64,000 nt of DNA. Origin: Armillaria gallica. Lineage: Eukaryota > Basidiomycota > Agaricomycetes > Agaricales > Physalacriaceae. The DNA is taken from NCBI GenBank assembly GCA_037576215.1, contig JBANDB010000002.1:6262001-6326000 (forward strand), written 5' to 3'. The position numbers were made by a program, and so were the translations under genes. Below, in pieces: positions 35,720 through 48,146 of the stretch. Within the stretch, counting starts at the first letter, position 1. Each line of letters begins with the position of its first letter. Under the pieces are notes generated by a model that made no database searches, was not told where the DNA came from, and saw only the letters and a program-made list of their open reading frames with translations.

Positions 35720-35988
35720 GCTTATCTCCTAGTTCAGTTGTCTTCTTCCAATACTGTAGCTCCTTCCGAAGCCAACAGCTATTTTTAGAGTACATGTACT
35801 TAGTATTTGCGCTTGCCTCCTAATTGGCTTGATGCGTACCTGAATGCAAATTTGTTTACTAAGTCCAGGTGTATCTTCAGATTTCGATGCCCAGAGGTTT
35901 CCATGTATGGCTGACTTAGCCAGATAATTGACTAAGCAGGTTGCTCCGACTTAGGATTTATCCAGTGCCTAGCTACCTTCCTCTATCA

Positions 35989-36790
35989 ATGGTTTCCTCC
36001 ACGTTCTGGCCCAAAGATTTGCCTCTTCCTTTCGCCTGGAAGGATCTTCCTTCCTTGTTACAGGTGGATCACTACCTCTTCTTACATTTGGTGCGTACCT
36101 GGTATCCTCAAGTACTCAATTTCGACATCCTGGTTAATTGGTGTCAGCCAGACGTGGCGGATTTAATTAACCATGTGCACCCTTTCCTGGTGAGTGTTCC
36201 TGGGATACAACATCTTTTTTCTTACTAAGTCTCCAGGTAGGTTGCTCATGTCGAGCATTTTCCAGATGATGAAGATCCCTTGGCCTTGTGATTCCTTATG
36301 ATGGTTACTGCAGTTGCAAGTAACTTAGGACCCTGCTTCTTTGACCCAGATTGGACTCTGTGGTTGGAGCGGGACTGTCGCCATCTGATTATCGGTTTCC
36401 AGGTATCAGATCCCTGTCTAACCCGTTATGAGAGTCTAACTCTTCTTAGAACTTCAAAACCCCATTTCCTGGTGACTTGCATTTTCCAGGTAGTCAGCAC
36501 TTGGTAATCCAGTCGGATTCTTTGCCAAATTCAAAGGCTACTCTGTATACCAGCGACTTGCTGTTTTTCCAGGTAGGTCTTGGCTGTTATCTGCGGGACC
36601 TGGACAAACTTCCAAGTGTGATTGCGGATGCACTTCGACTTGTAAGTTTCTTTCCTTCTGCCAGGTACCTGTAACTGACTTGAAATACTTGTTTCAGCTG
36701 TCTCAGGTGGGAGTTTATCCTATCCATCTGCTTGCACAGTTGTTTTCTAAAGTCTATACCTGGCCAGATGTGGATATCCCTTCTACCTAG
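35989..36790 (+). CDS. Block gene c, copy 2: unrecognised protein
   Basis: Begins MVSSTFWPKDLPLPFAWKD, with VDHYLFLHL and VLNFDILVNWCQPDV, an intron, AHVEHFPDDEDPLAL, ASNLGPCFFDPDWTLW, and further short exons ending DVDIPST-stop at 36790. A TGA near 36290 (after LAL) interrupts one exon, so this copy may also be damaged. Function unknown. Confidence 0.35.
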
Positions 36791-37284
36791 CAGCTTCTTC
36801 CTGTTTTTCCCTGTTTCCTGGCTCTTTCGAATGTTCTTCTTACTTTCTGAACTCCTCATTCTTTTCCCTTTTTCTGTTGGTACTTAGAACCGGCTGTTTC
36901 ATGTCGCAGGTTGCCTGATCGCGACTTCTTTTCCGCATGCTTGGTTCATTATTACTATTGTCCTGGCATACTTTATTCAGCTTTTTATTCCATATCAGGG
37001 TGAAATTAAATCGAAAATTTAATTTCTAAGGTCCTCGCCTCTCTCCCTCCAACTAAATAAAAGCCTGTCCCAGGCTATCCTCAATCACATGATCACTTCC
37101 AATCAGAGTGATCGAAGCCATCAATCTTGACATGGAGACAGTAATCATGACCTCAGCAATTGTGCTGTGCGAGCTTACCACTGCTTGTGTCATACACCAG
37201 TCTGTACTAGGAAAATAATAGAAAGCCTTTGTCTTCTATAAAACCTGTCACCTGGTGGACTCAGCAAAATAATACTCATTTTAC

Positions 37285-38856
37285 ATGGCACCTGAGTCTA
37301 TGCAAGTTGCTAGATTCAAGGCCGCTCTTGCTCTTCTCTGTTCACGCTGCAAGAATGGAGTTTATCTTCCCACCATTCCCTCCGTTCTGCCAGCTCTCAA
37401 AGATGGCACTCCAGATTTCAATGTGGTCCTGGTTATTGACAAGGAGAACCTTCGGTTCTTAGAAGGAGTTGTGCGTGTTCAAAGGATCTTTGTCTGTGCC
37501 ATACTGAATAATAACCTAGATGCCTCTTTTCGATAACAAGGAGCGCTTTATGCAGGCATACCAGGAAGAACCATCGCTTCTCCATGAAGGAGCTTTTGGT
37601 GCCCGGCGGGATTGTCAGAACAGGAAGCTCCTGCTTGAAATCCCTCATGGCTCTAAAGCTCCTGAGAACTCGACGTTTCCTGGTCATGCTACTGGATGGA
37701 TCCATTCTGACCAGGAAGAGAAGCAGGCTGCGGCGAATGCCCAAGCTATTGCTGCCTCTCTTGCTCCTAAACTAGCGGTGTCAACTCCAGTGCATTACTT
37801 ATTTCTGTTATCTTTTCCTGGCTAACTTGTATACTCCTTCCCAAGATCAAGAAAATGATGAAGACCATCAAATCCAAAGCTACGGTTGGCCTTGATACTG
37901 ACCCGGAGACTATCATTATTGACAAGGACGTCAAGATGAAAGCCGCAGAGGAAAGTATGGTTGTTGACTTGGATAGCGATGAATCTGACAGCGTATGTAG
38001 TCTGAACTTAGTACAGACCGTATTGTTCAACTTGCTTTTGGTATTTCACAGATGAGCGTCAACGAGGGTTTACCTGATGAGTCTCTTGACTTATTCTAAA
38101 GTACCCAGCTAAACTTTCAAAACTTTCTTTCTGTAGCCAAAGGTCCTACTCGAGGCCAGACTACTTGCAAACATCGTGGCTGGGTCTCCAAGCACACAGC
38201 TACTCATTCCCCTGCTCCTGTTGCAGTAAGTCTGTCTCTGATCATTTTTCATGAAGCCGTTCTGACTACTTGGTAGCGTACTACCGATTCTGCGCAATGC
38301 GATTCATGTGGGAAGGAGTCTCATGGTCTTTTCTTATGTACTATGGTAATTGTACTTCCTTATTGTGATGTTCCAGGGCTTACAAAGAGTGACCCTATGT
38401 ATCGCAAGGCAATCGACATTCTAGAGAAGCAAGATAGGATCCCTGCTGAGAGAAGTAACAAGCGCATCCATGCTGATATTGCTCTCATGGCTCGCGGTGG
38501 AGACCTTGGAGACAATCAATTTGTGTTTCCGATTGCTGGTGAGTCTTCCAGGTGTCAGGCCATGTTTCAGCTTACTGACATTCATTGGTACAGCCTGGGT
38601 GAATCAATTCCAACTTCAGTTGAAGTATGAGTCCGTTCAGGACACTCTTAAACTTCTTTCTGCGGAGCATGTTCAAGATGGAACTCTTGCGAGTTTCCAG
38701 CTTCATAAATGCCATCTCGATGCCAAGTTAGAGTTGCTTGTTCACTGCCTGGAAGCTACTGTCATAGCTTACAAGTTCTGTGATCAACAGCTGAATCTGG
38801 TTTCGGCTGAGATAGACCACCTCTGTCCTGACTATGAGAGTCTTTACTGGACAAAA
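37285..38856 (+). CDS. Block gene d, copy 2: unrecognised zinc-pair protein, 3' truncated
   Basis: ATG at 37285: MAPESMQVARFKAALALLCSRCKNG with a CSRC pair, PDFNVVLVIDKENLRFLEGV, KERFMQAYQEEP, KIKKMMKTIKSKATVG and an acidic VVDLDSDESDSV segment. Later exons hold CKHRGWVSKH, CDSCGKESHGLFLC (a zinc-pair-like element near 38300) and an ERSNKRIHADIALMARGGDLG block. A predicted helical exon at about 38600-38850 follows, with leucines suited to a coiled coil. The gene runs into a different sequence at about 38856, so its 3' end may be missing or replaced. Confidence 0.4.
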
Positions 38857-41068
38857 ATCACAAATCACTGTTGATTTGTGTGATTCTGCATGACCAAGTG
38901 TGAGAAAGTGTGAGAATGAGATAGTCAGTGTGAACCTGTGTGATGACTGGTGATTTAGTAAGATATTCAGTTGACCTTGGATGATATGTTATAACTTTCT
39001 TGCTTTGGTGGGATGCTTTTGGAATACTCAGTAGTATGAGAGCCCGCTGCATTTGTATGACCACCAAATGATGCTGGGATGTTTGCTGTGTGATCCTGTA
39101 TGATCCAAATCATTGAGACGAGCAACAAAACTGATTGCCTTTTCATGAGTTGCAGCGATTACATAATGACAGGGGGACTTGAATGTAGCAGCGGCATGCT
39201 ACATGCAGAGTGCCTTAACACTCCCTGAGTTCTCTCATCTTGTGTACTTAACTTCGAAGGAACTTAGTCCAGCACTTCTGAGTACTGTTTTTGATGGCAG
39301 CAATTCCCTTCAAATTGATCTTGCGTGAGGTCGGCCAGTGCATCTTACAAGAGAAGTTTCTCAGTCACAGATATGGTTGGCTGGACTTGTGCACTTGATC
39401 CTTACTTGTCTGATATCATGATTTGCCTTGCAAATGGGTATGTACAGTGGATCTGGTACGCTTGAAGCTGAAATTTTTGAAAAAGTAATGCAAAGGTATA
39501 TACTAAAGGTGATACTGCCTACAAAAGCATCTTCATCCTCACTTGGACATGCCAGCACTTCCACTTCAATGAGCAGAAGGCATTCAAGAATGTCACAGAA
39601 ACTGAAGAAACAGACAGCGACACCAACCATGGTGACCAGGAGTTCCTCAGATGGGGGACGCACATAGTACACTGGGTTACAGGCTGCAAGTTCTGACTAC
39701 CTTGAATCATGGGTCCATCTCTCCCTTCCAATGGGCACCTCTTCTCTAGCGCATGTCTTAAGACAACACATCTGTGGATTGCGCAAACTTCTTGATGAGC
39801 CATCGCCCTCCAACATCTTCAGATGCTTCTGTTTTGAGGTGTGGCGACTGCTGGAATGAACACTCACAGAGTGGTATTGATGTTGTGCATTCAGGCACCA
39901 CATAATGTGACATCTAAAACATTCTATACCCTCCACCTGAAAGTGTTGATCAATGGCTTTTCTCAAGAGGCTACGGCCCGATGACTCACAGTGAGAATAT
40001 CACTTGCTGTGCTGTGGGCTTCTTTGCACCCCAAGGCACGGCATCATCTTAAGCCGACATTCTCACCCGTCACACCAGATCTTCCAATGTCTCCGCCCTC
40101 AGGCCAAGTGAATGTGCGAGTATGTCTTAAGACACCCGGGCAAGATGCCATTCGAGTCTGGAGACAGCGGTAGTTCAATACTTTGCAATCTCAAGATAGA
40201 TCAACCAAGTCCTACTAAAAATCTGAAGATAAATTTAAAAAAGGTTATGCTTCGGTATCCCGGTTTACTTACTTTTCAATGCATGCACTTTCATTGAGGA
40301 CGTCGGAGCTTCCAGCAAATGAAGACCACTGAAGACACAAATCCCCGAAAAAGAAGTGGGCATGTCTAAATGTGCACCAGTGAGATCACCAGGACGTCTT
40401 AAGACAAACCATCACCCACCTATGGCATGAAGCTTCAAGCTTGGACTTAGGTGGTCATGCCATCCTTGCCCATGGAGACCCATCAGTATAGGATGTTCAT
40501 CTGAAGGCGGTGTTCGATACACTGCCTGCATATGTCGGTCACTCACCCACTCATCCTGATGAATCAATGAATCAATACTCAATCATCTCAAGATGAGAGT
40601 ATAACCTCTGACTCGGCAAGTCTTAAGCATACACCTTCTATCCTAAGAGTAGCCTCGAGAAAAGATACAGCCTTTAGACCAGAACAATGGGCACTCATCC
40701 CTACATAGATACGTGGTTAACAACGGGACTTACGGCCAGCTAAACAAAGTACAACTTACCATGAATGTCTCCATCCACCAGAATGCATAGTACATGGCTG
40801 CACAGCCATCTTCAGAGCGACCTTGCCTTGGGACATGACTTGAGGCACTCTCCTGTTGCGCAGTCTTCAGATACCATACATGGTTCCTGTGGCGTTCCAT
40901 GTCAGACTAGCTGTCTGTCACCTCAACTCATCTTATGATGCTCAGTTGGAAAAAGCCAAAACTACGATATATTATGTCTGTCTGTATGGTACGTTTTACT
41001 GTGGTAGACAATCAGTAAGCACTATACTCATCAATGAAGATATTCTTACTTTCAATGATAAATCTCCA
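38857..41068. other. Non-coding interval with palindromes between block 2 and the inverted arm
   Basis: No gene is supported. It starts with an inverted repeat AATCACAAATCA/TGATTTGTGTGATT (38867-38893) and several TGTGA-rich stretches up to 39100. From 39.75 kb it carries GTCTTAAGAC palindromes (listed separately). The frame 40856-41086 is open but unrecognised. Confidence 0.4.
39755..40627. repeat. GTCTTAAGAC palindrome cluster, left
   Basis: The perfect 10-bp palindrome GTCTTAAGAC occurs at 39755-39764, 40124-40133 and 40396-40405, with a partial copy (GTCTTAAG) at 40620-40627. By chance a given 10-mer is expected far less than once per kb. A related cluster lies beyond the opposite arm at 57991-58120, which suggests subterminal binding sites of a transposable element. 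Confidence 0.6.
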
Positions 41069-42467
41069 TCAGAATTCAGCCTGTAAGACTTCTAACCTGT
41101 CGTTAGTTACTACAGTCACCGTCAAAAAAAAAAAAACGAACTCACCATGAGACAAAATATCCTTTTTGAAGGCTTCACAAGCCTTAGGAGCATTGTGACA
41201 CAGCTTGATAAATTTCCTCCACTCTGCCTGGTTCTCGCACTTGAAGTCCCCGATGCAGATACCGAGATTCGTCGTCAGTGCTCCAACAACCAACAACCAG
41301 CCCACTTCCTTTCCGCCTCCGATCTGCATGACTCTCCTCAATGGGCTGCTGAGGATGACTTCTTCGAATCGCTCACATTCCATCCCCACAGCTAGGCGCC
41401 AGATCAAGCCACCGTGCTTCAAAACTGCCTGAAGGATCTCATTGATCTCAAATAGTTGTCATCACCATTGAACATAGCTCTGATAATCCTCCATGTTTGG
41501 CTGAAAACCCTTGACTCGGTATCGGACACGCTCAGCAGATCTGATGAATGTGCTCTCCTCGCGTTAGCCTTGAACTCATATGCAAGTGGACAATCTTATG
41601 CCCCAGTTACACAGGGACATCATCATCTCATCCACTGTGTGAGCAAGCCTATAATGCAGACCCAACACTACTGCAGCCACTCTTTCCAAGATCAATTCAT
41701 AATATGGCTCCTTGTCATGAGCGATACTCTACAGACCCGCATTCGTGTATCTGGCACTTTCCCCAGATAATCCACAGAGGTATACATGCCCGAATCATTG
41801 ATGGAACTGCCCAACCAAACAGGCACCTATCGGCATCCACAAACAGACCCACGCATTCCAGTGGACGATTGTCCCCATTCTTAGATTGTAGGGGATTGTA
41901 GCCCTCTCCGTCATGAGCCATCCAACTTTCCTTCAGTAGGTCTGTCATATGCCAACCAAAGTGCTGATAGACCACCTCCTCCCAGAAATTCGGCTGGCAG
42001 GCTGAATTGTATGCGATTTCAGCCATAACCAGGATGAATGCTGTGCATGAGTTCATGATCCTCCAGCCTAGCTTGGTGTGGTTGCCATCACCGCCTGCAT
42101 AACCATACCAGTGGGGCTCGGGCCAGCTGGATAGTTGAGTTCTCGGGTGGAAGTCGGTAGTGGCAAATTGTGAGAACTCCCTCAGCCGTAACAGTGCCAT
42201 CTTGAGGACCCACCAATCCTTGTACATATCCTCACAAAGGTACCATTTCTGCCCCTTCAATTCCAAAGGCACGCTCCCCTGCATGTAGTTCAGACAGCAC
42301 AAAAGCTGACATTGACAGGCAGAGTAGGTATTTACAGGAACAAACACCTGATATGAAATGGAGTTCACCGACCAAGTACATGCCAAATAGATTTTTGGAT
42401 CACAGGGAAAGTCATCAAGTAGGTCTGTGATGGTGACCAGGATAGGTGGAAGACTCTCGGTCCCCAA
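41069..42467 (-). pseudogene. Expanded Agaricomycete protein family of unknown function (left arm copy)
   Basis: Minus strand. The N-terminal part, 42467-41715, is open for 250 codons: LLDDFPCDPKIYLACTWS, a KWYLCEDMYKDWW block, and FVDADRCLFGWAVPSMIRACIPLWIIWG. That last motif (a D..W..P...RA.IPLWI.WG pattern) I recall from very large Agaricomycete families of unknown function. The C-terminal part, 41422-41069, reads GGLIWRLAVG and DFKCENQAEW but is separated by stops at 41700-41430. It also lacks a segment (SWIPKPTAW..WSTDNESW) that the right-arm copy keeps. No enzyme motif is seen. It lies downstream of the KDZ-like fragment on the same strand. Confidence 0.6.
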
Positions 42468-42726
42468 GAGGACGAATTGCCTGCCGCCCTTGGTGCTTAC
42501 AATATTTTGAAGGGAGACACTGTTCCGATGTCAGCCCAACAAGTATAAGACCAACTAGGTGAAAAGATAAGTGGCAGCAGCGCCTGTTGAAGGACTCGTG
42601 CCCGCTTTGTAAGACATAGTGGCAATCTGGAGAGGTGTCAGCCTGCTTCAACATCATCCTGGTTCATATGTGAGCATACCATGTATGTGACTCAGAATCT
42701 TTGCCGTGAATTCGCAATTCAAACTC

Positions 42727-42841
42727 TGCTAAAGTGGGACCTTAGCAGGAGTTTGGGTACCAGGAGATTCAAACCCTGCCAAAGTGGGACCTTGGCAAGA
42801 AGTTTACGAGCCAAAAGATGGTGCCAAAGTGGAACCTTGGC
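42727..42841. repeat. Three tandem imperfect hairpins in the left arm
   Basis: Stem-loop units of about 20 nt of the type TGCCAAAGT-loop-ACCTTGGCA lie at 42727-42747, 42777-42797 and 42822-42841, about 50 bp apart. The first has compensating changes (TGCTAAAGT..CCTTAGCA) that keep the outer stem paired. The same three are found inverted in the right arm at 56968-57082. Confidence 0.6.
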
Positions 42842-43069
42842 TCGTTCAGTTGGCAATGTCCCACGCCATTGAATATAGGGCTGGTCGTGAAGAGGTTCGG
42901 ACTTGGTGCAAAATTTCCTGTCTGGTTGAAACTCTGACAGCTTCAGATACAAACATGTGCAAAGACTACACTAAGTTGCTTCTGGCTCTAAGTAATGTCG
43001 ATCTCACGCACTTCCACCCAACTGCCATCCCATGGTGGTGGTGTATTTGCTTGGATGACTGGACCTAAC

Positions 43070-43972
43070 CTGCTCATCTCATGGCTGGAGGTCTAGCATC
43101 ACAGTGTGCGCTGGGATTGGGCCATTATTCCATGATGGTGATCCTACCATGCCTAGAGCGGAGTGCTTCAAGTGGGCACTGGGATTCTGCTGTTATTTCA
43201 TGGCAGCACTCCTACCACAGAGTCGATTACCTCTATGTTTATTCCAATATTAGGGCGGCCTGCTCTCTGAGCACCTCCTCCAGCACCAACATTGGTGATT
43301 CTCTTCCAAACCAGGCATTCGCTTGCTCCGCTGGGGATGCGTTGAACCTCTGTCCTACCTTCTCATCACAACCAGCCCCTCTTCAGCCCTGGAAATCTCA
43401 AAGAAAGGCACCATTTGCCACAAAACTCATTAGTTTCTCTGTGTGGGATTTTGCATACCGGGTCTCTATGGCTATCCCCATCTTGTTATAGTAAGCACCT
43501 CCCTGTATCTAGGCATGGTGAATTAGCTGACAATTGTTATCATAGAAGATGAAGCTCGGCAGGCCGTTTGAGTACTTAGACGTCGCGAATGTAATATTGA
43601 GGAAATCCTGTTAAATCTCTGAGCCACCTTCGCACAAACTTCTGGTGTGAGCCTTATATTACATGCTGTCAAGGATTCTGCGTTATAGAGTGTGTAGAGA
43701 AACACGATGGCGCTACAGGGTCTGACAAAGAGATATTTGTTGTCCGATTCAACCGCCCGACTGCAGTGGTTGTCACTTTCAGCACCTAAAGGAGCATTCC
43801 GCACAGAACGCAGACCTGTGCCATTCAAGAGGTAACTGCAGCCACTCTTGTATCTCCAGGTGCAGGCGTTGTGGATTCTTCTGATTTGACCTCCGAGCGT
43901 GGGCGTCATAGATGCTGCGCTATCAGCTCTTTCATTCCCTTTTGCATGCGTCGACAAAGCTCTAACTCTCAA
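43070..43972 (-). pseudogene. KDZ-type transposase C-terminal fragment (left arm copy)
   Basis: On the minus strand, after an open stretch 43972-43523, the text passes into FYDNNCQLIHH, QGGAYYNKM, a FCGKWC-like pair reached by a frame change, and RFNASPAEQANAWFG. The order YDNNC, then a Cys/His block, then FNSS.AEQ.N.WFG is what I recall from basidiomycete KDZ transposases with CxC clusters. Stops and frameshifts break it, and the N-terminal CxC domain is not evident. It is inverted relative to 56045-56600. Confidence 0.5.
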
Positions 43973-44863
43973 TCGTGGTGGGCTGGCATCGAGCAGGCGA
44001 GAGACTTGTCGAGTTTCTCTGGAGGCTGATCAGATCCCGTGACAAAATACTTGTTCTTTCGGTCCCTGTGTGAGGGGTGAGGCCCACATAGCTGGCCGCC
44101 TTCCCCCCATGCATGGATATCTTGCAGCGATGCACCCAGTGTTCCTGGCGGGTCCCAACCAAGCGATATGTGTTGCACTCTTCTAATGCTGCAGCCAGAC
44201 GATCTCGTTGCAGGCCCCTATAATCTGCAGTGGCTGTTGAAGTGATCCAGCAGTAGCCCATGTGAGGAGAAAGCGCCGTGAACCATCTCGCCTACCATCA
44301 CATCGTTCTACTTGAGGTCATAGGAACAGTCGTTGCAGATGATCCTACACCTTGGTGTACCGCTGCACTATCCCGCTGGCTGAGGTGCTGTCATCCAGTG
44401 TTTGAAAGCCCACACCTTTCTAGTGTACAGATGTACTGTAGAGCGGCCATGAGCTCACAGAACGACTCAATCAGTCTAACCTCTACAAACACCATCTCTT
44501 CCGCCTCGCATTTCGCTATAATATCCCCATCTGGTTGCAGGGCCCTGCGCATCTTGAACCTGGTAATTCATGTGGAATCAAGTTTTACATTCTGGTGGTA
44601 AGTATCTCGGTGAAATCAGATCCAGAGGTGAAACTGACTATGGCAATAGTAGCTCTTCACAAGTATTGGTAGTACCAATCGTGTCAAGTATACAGCCATG
44701 CCTCAGATCCACTTAATTATGAATGCCTTATGACCATCAGTGATCACAGCAGCCCTGCTTCACAGGACAGTTACATTCATCATCTTTGTATAAACAATAA
44801 TACCACTTGGTGGATATGCAAACATCAAGAAGTAATTGCATCTGATGACCCTCCAAGCTTCAT
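43973..44863. other. Interval between left arm and transcription factor gene
   Basis: Open frames on the minus strand (43962-44261, and about 44560-44350 reading MRRALQPDGDII) may be remnants of the KDZ gene 5' part, but no CxC motif is readable. Otherwise nothing is supported. Confidence 0.25.
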
Positions 44864-47800
44864 TTACCCACCGAAATTTCCAAACCACATACCCAGGTTG
44901 GAGCGCGGCAGGTAGTTATTCCTGGGTTCATTTTCAGTTCCGAAAAGGCCTGCAAAGCCTTGGTCATATTCAACAGAATGTTGAAAGGTATAATCGCCCC
45001 ACATGTTGGGTTGAGGAGGCTGCATGGCCCCGATGGTTGGCGTATCACCACCAGTGACGTTGTAGGCAACATCATGGCATTTCAGGGGAGGGCCATAGAC
45101 TGCAATGGAACTAGCCTGAACAACCTGCTCGGCCTGTGTGTCAACATAATGGTGCAGAGCACTGCAGAACGATATGTTGTTTGGAGCATCAAGGGTATGG
45201 GCTAAGCCCTTGCTTTCCTCCCCGCTGAAGTTTAAGGGAGGCCGCGTTTCTGAGGTAAAAAGACAGTAGTCTTGCATAGAGAATTGTAAGGCATCGGTGT
45301 CATCTGGATTGTATAAACTATTAGGCAATACATATCATTTTGAAATCTCTTACGTTACCTTGTCTATCATTCACCGAAGGGAAGAACAGACTCCAGAGGT
45401 CCAACAGGCAAGAATGATCAAGTATCATTTGATCATCTTTCATTAGTAGATTCTCCTCAATAGCAATGTTGGAACCTGCATCGTGAGAGAAAGCTGAGAA
45501 TAAGTTGTTCAAAAGAAGGAGGTGAGGTGTTACAGGAAGACTAACCTTTGATATGGCGCGAAATTGGATCTGAACGAACGCCTATGGTGTTCGCAGCAAA
45601 GTGGTGCTCCATAAAGTATTTATGAGAGTCATTGTCTCATCCCGTCTTCGCTGCCTTCTCGATGGAAATGCCCTCTCCTCCTACCATATCTTTTGTGGGG
45701 TCAGGAGTTTTGTAGTCGCCACTCATTGCCCAGTCATCCGCTTCAATTCCACCATCGCTCAATATAAGATATTCTTCACAACCCTTATCTATTGACACCG
45801 TCCTGGATTCGTCGTTGGGTCTGTCATCTTCGTCGTTGTCATATCCGCCGCCAGAGTCACAGAGATTTTTGTACAGAATGGACCAAGGGTGGCCATCAAC
45901 ATCTTCCATCGACAGGTTCTTTTCAGCCTCCTTCATTGGTGAATCTTTGCCTTCATACAAAGCATCCCGAGCCACTTCATCAGCTTCTGTTAAGCCCATT
46001 GGAGTCACGGAAACTGAGTGAAAACCTTCTCCACCTACCTTCGACCCATTTAGATGGCCCCTGGGAGATCTCCCCATAGGGATTGACAGATCCTGTTTTT
46101 GCAAGGTCAGCCTGCAGAGTTCTCACTCTGTTCTGTCAATGAAAGTAGTCAGTAAGGAGTCTCCAATAGCTACAGGCCACATACATGCAAGACAGCAGCC
46201 CTTCCACCATACATGGCGGCAGACTGGAAGAGACATGCAGCGGCGTCGAACCTTTTTAATGCCGGGATGTTGATGGCATGATCTACCACCTTCTTAGCCA
46301 CGAGATAAAGTATGGTCTAAGTTTAATATTAACAACACATTTATTCTCACTTTTGGCACTCACTGTTGCCAAGAAAACATGCAACCAATAGTCCCAAACA
46401 TGGGCAATTGGTGCCAGGAATTGACAAAAGAGATCTTTGACGGAGCAGACAAATCTCCAAGCGTTGTCATATGTACAAGTGTAAGAGTAAGAATATTCGC
46501 TTGCCATTGGACAGTGAGGGCATTCATGTACTGCCAACTCAAAATGCTGCATATGTAAATAGATTGTCGCTAGAACCAAAGGTGGTCAGAGGAGCTTTAG
46601 ACATGGAGAATAACCGCACTTAGTTAAATATAACTTCAAGGGAGCCAAAAAGCTAGGCTTTCTGGCAATTGCACACCTTTGGGACAGTCTCCCTGAGCAC
46701 ATTCAGGCAGTTTCGCTTTCCCCAATCGATGGGAGAACTTGAGAACTGTGTCATAGTCAGGCCAAGCCCTTTCATATCTGTTGTTGATGATGGGCATGAG
46801 ATAGCTGCAAGTAAAGGCCATTTTCCAAATGTGGACTTGATGTCGAAATGAGTGTAGTTCTATGAATAGGAATAGAATTTACAGTCGAAGTTTTCCTCTG
46901 TTCATTGAGACACAGTGGACCCTGATGAGATGTTCATACAGAGCGGCGGATTTCCCATTGCGAGACTCTGTGTGAGCTGCCATCAGAGACAAGATGCGAT
47001 ACTGAAGTGGAAAGATACAAGCCTGCAAGGCATCTCTGACGATAATATCTTCTACCAAGGTTCTGATTCTGGATATCTCCTTAGCAGAGCTGCAGGCGTC
47101 ATGGTTTATATCTTTTATATTCAGCGAAATCGGTCTGAGAGCCAAGGGACTTACTGATGAATATCTGTGAAAGGCAATAAATGAGATCACACATCGGAAG
47201 AAAGTGACTCACCTCCAGTATGGCACTTCTCGATTTTTGCGACCAATCAGCATTCTCACCTGTGATAATACCCTTGCAGAGTGCCAGTAAAGCACATGCC
47301 TGTGTGTAGACAACTGACTTCGCTCCACTACAGGCATTGAGCACAACTTCCAACAGCTGACGGTAGGCACTACACTGTGGGGTAACACGTTCTTTCTTGC
47401 CTGCAGGGTCTGAAAGAACGCCCAAAGAGAGGACGGCAAAAAGAAGCAAGAGTTCATCAACTCTTTCCTTTGACTTCAGCAAGCTGTGATCATACCACCC
47501 AGGGAGCACTTCCGCTATCACTTGCTGAGCACTTGCAGCACCAAACAGCAAAGGCGCAAGGTCAGAATATGCTTGACAGAGCCTGCAGGATTCTCCATAG
47601 TCAGGAAGTTTATTTGAAAGTTCACTGATATCGAAGGGCAAACAGGCAACCACAGAGGATGAAGAGGGGACCTGATAACCAAACTTTCAAGGCATGGAGG
47701 CTTGCTTTCATAGAATGGGTACATACGCATATTGACTGTGGGAAAAAATATAAAACAAAACTTAATGATGTGAGCTTTGTACCGAAAGAGGAATGGACCT

Positions 47801-48146
47801 GAAGAACGTCTGAGGTTTCTTCCCACAATTCGGCCATCACAACACACAGTTCGGGCGACATTGACTTAGTGACATTGACGCTAGACCTCGCATTCCCCTT
47901 GAGTGAGTTTCTCACCCACATTCTAGCTTTGGTAGAGACCCTTTGACACTTGTCTGCCAATCCATGACTTTGGCAGCTGAAACGAATATGAGGAGGACAT
48001 ATGCACAATAAAATAAGGCTATGATACTTCGAGCAAGGATTGCCGATATTGCACTTTCTCTTCAACCGATGGCAAAGTACACAGGAAGACCCTTTGGCCA
48101 TCGTGGGTTTCCTCTTCTGAGGGTTTGATGTGCTGCGGGCTCTCAT
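44864..48146 (-). CDS. Zn2Cys6 fungal transcription factor with fungal-specific MHR domain
   Basis: Multi-exon minus-strand gene. The N terminus has a GAL4-type binuclear cluster, CVLCHRLKRKC and NIGNPC, then, across an intron (48027-47977), NCQSHGLADKC. This gives C-x2-C-x6-C-x5-C-x2-C-x8-C, the full set of six zinc cysteines. The start is at 48146 or the in-frame ATG at about 48101. Later exons fit the fungal transcription factor middle homology region: LLLLFAVLSLGVLSDP (47470-47400), a WPDYDTVLKFSHRLGK block (46760), ATIYLHMQHFELAVHECP and WDYWLHVFLATV (46570-46370), and FDAAACLFQSAAMYGG (46240). An acidic exon follows at 46104-45640, and the last exon is 45328-44864. Short introns keep frame at every junction I tested. 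It probably binds CGG-type sites in the nucleus; targets are unknown. It sits between inverted transposon-derived arms but looks intact. Confidence 0.75.

Larger units (their letters stand above)
31399..38856 (+). repeat. Direct repeat block 2 (less decayed copy)
   Basis: Second copy of the 22796-29432 block, extending about 850 bp further at its right end. It carries the same order of lead region and genes a, b, c and d. More CpG sites are kept and fewer stops are seen. It ends at about 38856, where an AATCACAAATCA..TGATTTGTG inverted repeat begins. Confidence 0.85.

Noticed and set aside
42784..43491. Plus-strand open frames between the hairpins and the KDZ fragment (94 and 136 codons)
   Set aside because: They are antisense to the KDZ-like fragment and its downstream spacer, and the mirror frames appear in the inverted arm for the same reason.
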